Source: Oehlia diaphana
Lineage: Eukaryota > Glomeromycota > Glomeromycetes > Glomerales > Glomeraceae
DNA: 64,000 nucleotides
Reading direction: 5' to 3'
Assembly: GCA_003833135.1 (NCBI GenBank)
Contig: QZLH01000069.1
Span: 48,419-112,418 of the forward strand
A program made the position numbers and the translations under genes. A model generated the notes under the pieces. It did no database searches and was not told where the DNA came from. It saw only the letters and a list, made by a program, of their open reading frames with translations. This document shows positions 59,707 through 64,000 of the stretch, in pieces (the stretch's first letter is position 1; each line of letters begins with the position of its first letter).

Positions 59707-62219
59707 TTAAATAAATTCAAATTCTTGTTTAAAGGAATTTAAATCCCTTTCATCGCATTTAGATTCTAAATCAGGCCTATCTAAAAATCCACAACACATT
59801 TTAAGTGTATCCCAGATATTCGAACTCATGCCTTTTTCAGTAATATTTTGAAATGAACTATCTTCAACGTTTAAACTATTATTTGTGATCCTATCAGTTT
59901 CTCCGGCTTGCAGCGCAAGAGCAGCAAGTAAATGTTCAACCGCATCTCTATATTCTTTCATGTTAATGAAAGAAATGGCAAGATTATAACGAGCACGAAC
60001 ATACGATGGGTTTATCTCGAGTGCATTAAAATAAGCATTAGCGGCTTTTTCGGGTTCACGAGCATTTGCCATTGTTGCACCAAGTTTATTCCAAAGAAGG
60101 TAATCCTAAATAAAAGATGTAAATCAATTATCATTTAAAAAAGGAATTAAAATTATAAAATATTGAACTTACGTTCGGTCTCAAGGAAAGTGCAGATTGG
60201 AAACAGTCTATCGCCTTATTATATTCTTCCGATACATTGTATAATATTCCCAAACCAATTTGAACGTCTGGATCAAGATTTTCTCCGGGATTTAAAAGTG
60301 CTGCTTTTATAAACAGGTCCGTGAAAAATTCGTGAGGATCAACAAAATTTGCTTTTGCACGTTGCTGTTCTAATAATTTTTTATATTTAGAATTATGCTC
60401 AAACCAAGATTCTAATACATCATATACATCATCACGACGATATTCGTTCGTGTAAGAAACTGCTAGAGAAAGCCATGAATCCAATATTTGAGGATTCAAG
60501 GTTGAAGCTTTACGTAATGCTGCTATAGCTTTCGGCTCCTGTTCATTCTCTTGTTGCCTAGTACCAAGTTGATACCATGCATATGAATCATTCGGATCAA
60601 GTTGAACCTTCGCTTCTAAAATCAATATAGATTCTGCTAGGTTTTGACCTTTCATTGACGAAAGATTTGGCATATTAAGGAAAGGATTATTTTGAGAAAA
60701 TTCGTAATCGTTATAATTGTATGAATATCCCGAACTAGTAGCTTGATAATTTTCCCAATCTTTTTTTAAATCTTCCATAGTTTGATCAATAGATTTTTCT
60801 AATGAAAAATCTTTAGCCCAGTTATCCGATGCTGTTCTTGTGCTGGAAGTATCATTTATTTGATTGTCAGTTTTTTGAAATTCTGTAGCCCAATCACTTT
60901 CTCCATTTTTTGTAGTCCCTGAAAATCTAGTATTTTCATTAAATTCTTGAGTCCATGAATTTGTCTGTTTATTTGTAAATTCTGAAGCCCAATTATTACT
61001 GTTTTGCTGCTGACTAAATTCGGAAGCCCAATTTTCATTTGATATTGAGGCATTTTCAACAATTTTGTTACCTTCAATAGAAAGTTCTTGTTTACTCAAT
61101 TTTTTCATGAATTGAAAAAATGATGAACTTTTAAATTTTGGGTTTGTTTCTCCTTCAACAGATGCAACTAACTTACTGGCTACACTAGCTAATTCAGTTT
61201 TTGCATCCGCAGCTTCTTCTTGTTGTTTAAATTCATTTGCCCATGATTGTTCTTGAGCTTTAAATTCGGACTCCCAACTCGCACCTAGTACAGAAAATCA
61301 TATTAAATAAAAGTATCAAGGTAGGTCTTATGATGATTTTCTTGAATACTTACTTTTCTTCGCATCCTCAAATGCTTGTTCAAATGCGGTTATCTCTTCA
61401 GGATGTATCTCGATATTTCCTGTTTGTCGTTGTTGTTGAAACTGAGTTATCCAATTATCTAAAAGAAAAATATATATATTTTTAGGCTTGTTAGTTACAC
61501 GAACGAACAAGAAATCTCGAATAGCTAAAAGTCACTCACTTTGATTTTGAGAATTTTTGTAGATCATGTTGAATTCTTCAAATTCTGGATGTACATGGTT
61601 GGGTATAAATTTTGGTTGTTTCAAAAATTCAACTGCCCAATCACCATTTCTTGGTATGTCGTGTCTAATTGCTTCGAGTTCTTTACCCATTTCATCAAGA
61701 TTATAAAGATTTGGTGGATGAGAAGATTCTTGTCCCGGATATTGAAAAAATTTTTGAGCATACTAAAAAAAAATTTCTTTAGTTTTCAATACTTGTAATA
61801 ACCCAAATTTGCAATGTTCCAATGTTCTTATCTTACCTCATCTTCTTGCTGATTAATATTTGTTTGTGTTCTAAATGCCTGATTTAAAATTTGCAAAATT
61901 AAAAATATAAACATTAGCGGTCTTTTTTTTTTTTTTTTTGAAAAAAAAAAGTACTTAAAAGAATATAACATACTCCTTTAGAAGAACCCTCGCCATAACG
62001 TTCTGTTGAGAATTTATCCTAAAAGATCAAATGAAATTATTTAATTATTGTTACAATACATACAATACATATACAATACATATGGATATATCTAAACAAA
62101 AAAGTGCATTTCGAGCAAATTACATGTTGCGACGAACTATCTTGCGTAAATTGCTTCATGAGCCCAGTCATTGGGTTAACTGGTCCGCAACTAGCGTCTT
62201 CAGGAAACCACTGTGCCAT
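59707..62219 (-). CDS. PEX5: Peroxisomal targeting signal 1 receptor Pex5
   Basis: About eight exons. Start MAQWFPEDASCGPVNPM has the conserved Cys (C11) that is ubiquitinated for receptor recycling. The N-terminal half is natively disordered and carries nine WxxxF motifs (WAVEF, WITQF, WESEF, WANEF, WASEF twice, WTQEF, WATEF, WAKDF), docking sites for Pex13/Pex14. The C-terminal half has TPR repeats: NDSYAWYQLGTRQQENEQEPKA, NPQILDSWLSLAVSYTNEYR, VQIGLGILYNVSEEYNKAID, LLWNKLGATMANAREPEKA, and YVRARYNLAISFINMKEYRDA, which bind the SKL-type signal. It ends in ESKCDERDLNSFKQEFEFI. Pex10, its E3, is encoded at 11.7 kb. Confidence 0.95.
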
Positions 62220-62450
62220 TTTTTGGTAATTATACTTTGGGCAGTTAAGAAATTTTGAAGGTAAAAAAAAAAAAGGTAGATAATCCAGATAGTCTGAACA
62301 TTTTTTTGATCTATTTATAATCTATTGCATGTGATAAATGTAGATCGTTGATGTAATAACTATCGGTTAAAAGCGGTTGAATCACGAATCACGTTTCTAT
62401 CTCAACGCGTTTGTTATTCAAACATTCCTTATAATTTCGGAAAAGGTGTC
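62220..62450. promoter_or_regulatory. Divergent promoter region
   Basis: 231 bases between the PEX5 and EME1-like starts. AT-rich; no recognised element. Confidence 0.35.
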
Positions 62451-64000
62451 ATGGCTGATAGTATTGAGAAACTCAAAAATGACAAAAAGCTTCAAGTCAT
62501 GGCAAGTGAAGTTCAAGCTATTTGCGGGGAAAAAAGTTTAGAAGAAATCCTTGTAGACCTTTATAAAACACAAAGCGTAGAACTCACGATTAATCGTATC
62601 TTTGATGGAAATGTAACTTTCTTTGCAATTTCCTTATTACAATTTTGAACTTTTATATATTTATTATATGTTTATAATTAAAAGTTCCTTGAAGGAACAC
62701 GTTTAGATCCTTTGAAAGTTTCAAAAATTTCATTCCCTATCCACCTATTAAATGAGGATTACGTCACATCGACAAAAAACCGACCAATTAAAACTAATTT
62801 TAATAATGAACCTTTATCAACAAATTCTGCAAAGACTAAGTAAGCGATTCGATAATTTTGGAGATTCTTGCTTTAATTCTTTAATTAATTCACGTTTTAT
62901 AATAGTTCATCCACCTTTATTACTTCAGAATTTGATGATAAAGTATGTGATAACTTATATAATTAGTTTTATGTAATTTATTTTAATCTCTTACGCCAAA
63001 TTATTATTTAATATTCGAAGCCCAGTTTCAAGAGATTACCATCAGACCTGGAATCAAATTTTATATTTTCCTGTTCCATAGATGATAATATCAAACCAAT
63101 CAAAAATTCAATCTGTTCAACTGAATTTTCAAAAAATCTTTCTCATATTCAAGATAGAAAAGAAAAGTCCTCAATTAATTTGACAACGAAAAAAAACACA
63201 AACAGAAATAGTATAATCGATTTAACTGCCGAAGATGAAGATAGTGATGCGACTTTGAGATCAGAGGATTCACATGAACAAAACTTACAAAAACCAGCGT
63301 ATGAATTTCAGCCTAAAATAATATCGAATGAACATCAATCCAATGCGTTAAAGTTAAATCAAGGAGAAGATAAGAATCTCATAGAAACAACATTTGATAA
63401 TCTAAATTATGATGATTCCGTAACGCATCAGAAACGTAAACGTAAGAACGCAGTGGATCATGCTAATGTAAATCCAAAAATGACAGAAGAAGATAAATTA
63501 GCTGCTAAAAAGATTAAAGAAGCCGAAAAATTGGAGAAGGTATTATTTATACTTTTTTTAAAAATTTATCATTTTAAACTAATTTAATTTAATAACCAGA
63601 AAACTCAGAAGGAACAACAGAAATTGGAACGTAAAAGACAAAAGGAAGAACGCGAGGCCGAGAAAAAAAGGCTTAAACAAATTCAGGAAGTTAACAAAAT
63701 CAAGAGCAATAAACTAGAAATATGTCGAGAATTAATAGTTGATGTTTCAAATGATTTATCGAGTAAATCTCTAGTTGATTACTTACGGGATAATCCAAAA
63801 TATAATTATATGACTATTAACACTTTTCAGCACGATATTCCTAATATTATTAAATGGCGAAGAAAAGTTACTGCAGAATGGGACGATGAACTTTGTGCTT
63901 TCATGCCAATTCCAGAAAAGATTCAGGATGAATCGTTTATATTGATTTATTTTGACGTGTCAGAATTTATCAAACTTATTAAAGATGATAATTTAACAGA
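62451..64000 (+). CDS. EME1: EME1/Mms4-like Holliday junction nuclease subunit (5' part, cut by window edge)
   Basis: Several exons join in frame and the gene runs past the window. Exon 1 (MADSIEKLKNDKKLQVMASEV...) ends in a helical block LEEILVDLYKTQSVELTINRIFDG that looks CUE/UBA-like. The next exons are Ser/Asn-rich with PSFKRLPSDLESNFIFSC. A SUMO-interaction-type motif SIIDLTAEDEDSD follows. A Lys/Glu coiled-coil (EEDKLAAKKIKEAEKLEK, KLERKRQKEEREAEKKRLK) leads to the ERCC4-like domain: EICRELIVDVSNDLSS, IIKWRRKVTAEWDDELCAF, FILIYFDVSEFIKLI. This order matches EME1/Mms4, the partner of Mus81 in resolving recombination intermediates. The catalytic partner role and C-terminal HhH domain lie beyond base 64000. 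Confidence 0.8.

Overview
The window is AT-rich nuclear DNA from a fungus. Most genes carry several short introns with GTAAGT-like donors, long T-tract/YAG acceptors and exon phases that join into recognisable proteins. The gene set is fungal: an Erg4-type sterol reductase, an Atf1-type bZIP factor, a Fic1/Inn1-like C2 protein, Stm1, fungal pantothenate synthase, Pex5 and Pex10. A bacterial-type class I RNase III gene is a feature previously described for arbuscular mycorrhizal fungi. With the extreme AT content, poly-Asn tracts and long decayed intergenic stretches, it makes a Rhizophagus-like member of Glomeromycotina the best guess. The lineage is inferred, not proven.

Layout. 1-4.6 kb: a DUF218-family membrane protein (+) and a C2/proline-rich cytokinesis-type protein (-). 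4.6-8.2 kb: decayed, gene-poor DNA. 8.2-16.7 kb: TatD-like hydrolase (+), an unrecognised protein with a possible recombinase-like fold (-), PEX10 (+), a 45-bp tandem repeat, pantothenate synthase (-), and a GH5 mannanase-like protein (+). 16.7-18.5 kb: intergenic, with a three-copy ~221-bp tandem repeat. 18.5-24.7 kb: ERG4 (-), NatC subunit NAA38 (+), mitochondrial [2Fe-2S] ferredoxin (-), a universal-stress-protein-like gene (-). 25.2-33.7 kb: bacterial-type RNase III (+), CDC73 (-), TRM13 (-), GID4-like (+). 34.8-43.4 kb: an MPN protein lacking the JAMM motif (-), Stm1/SERBP1-like (-), RPN8 (+), dihydropteridine reductase (-). 44.9-46.7 kb: Atf1-like bZIP (-). 46.7-50.2 kb: empty. 50.2-53.8 kb: TRM8 (-) and dynactin p50 (+). 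53.8-59.7 kb: mostly AT-rich DNA with one N/Q/R-rich reading frame. 59.7-64 kb: PEX5 (-) and the 5' part of an EME1-like nuclease subunit gene (+), cut by the window edge.

There is no operon logic. Many neighbours are divergent pairs sharing a short promoter (TRM13/GID4, Stm1/RPN8, TRM8/dynactin p50, PEX5/EME1, pantothenate synthase/mannanase). Functional themes recur by chance linkage: peroxisome import (PEX10, PEX5), tRNA methylation (TRM13, TRM8), proteasome/ubiquitin (RPN8, GID4, the MPN protein). The most notable items are the bacterial-type RNase III, the fungal dihydropteridine reductase, the JAMM-less MPN protein, the protein at 9.5-11.3 kb with a possible mobile-element ancestry, a GC-AG intron in PEX10, and a window-start sequence that nearly duplicates an intron of the first gene.
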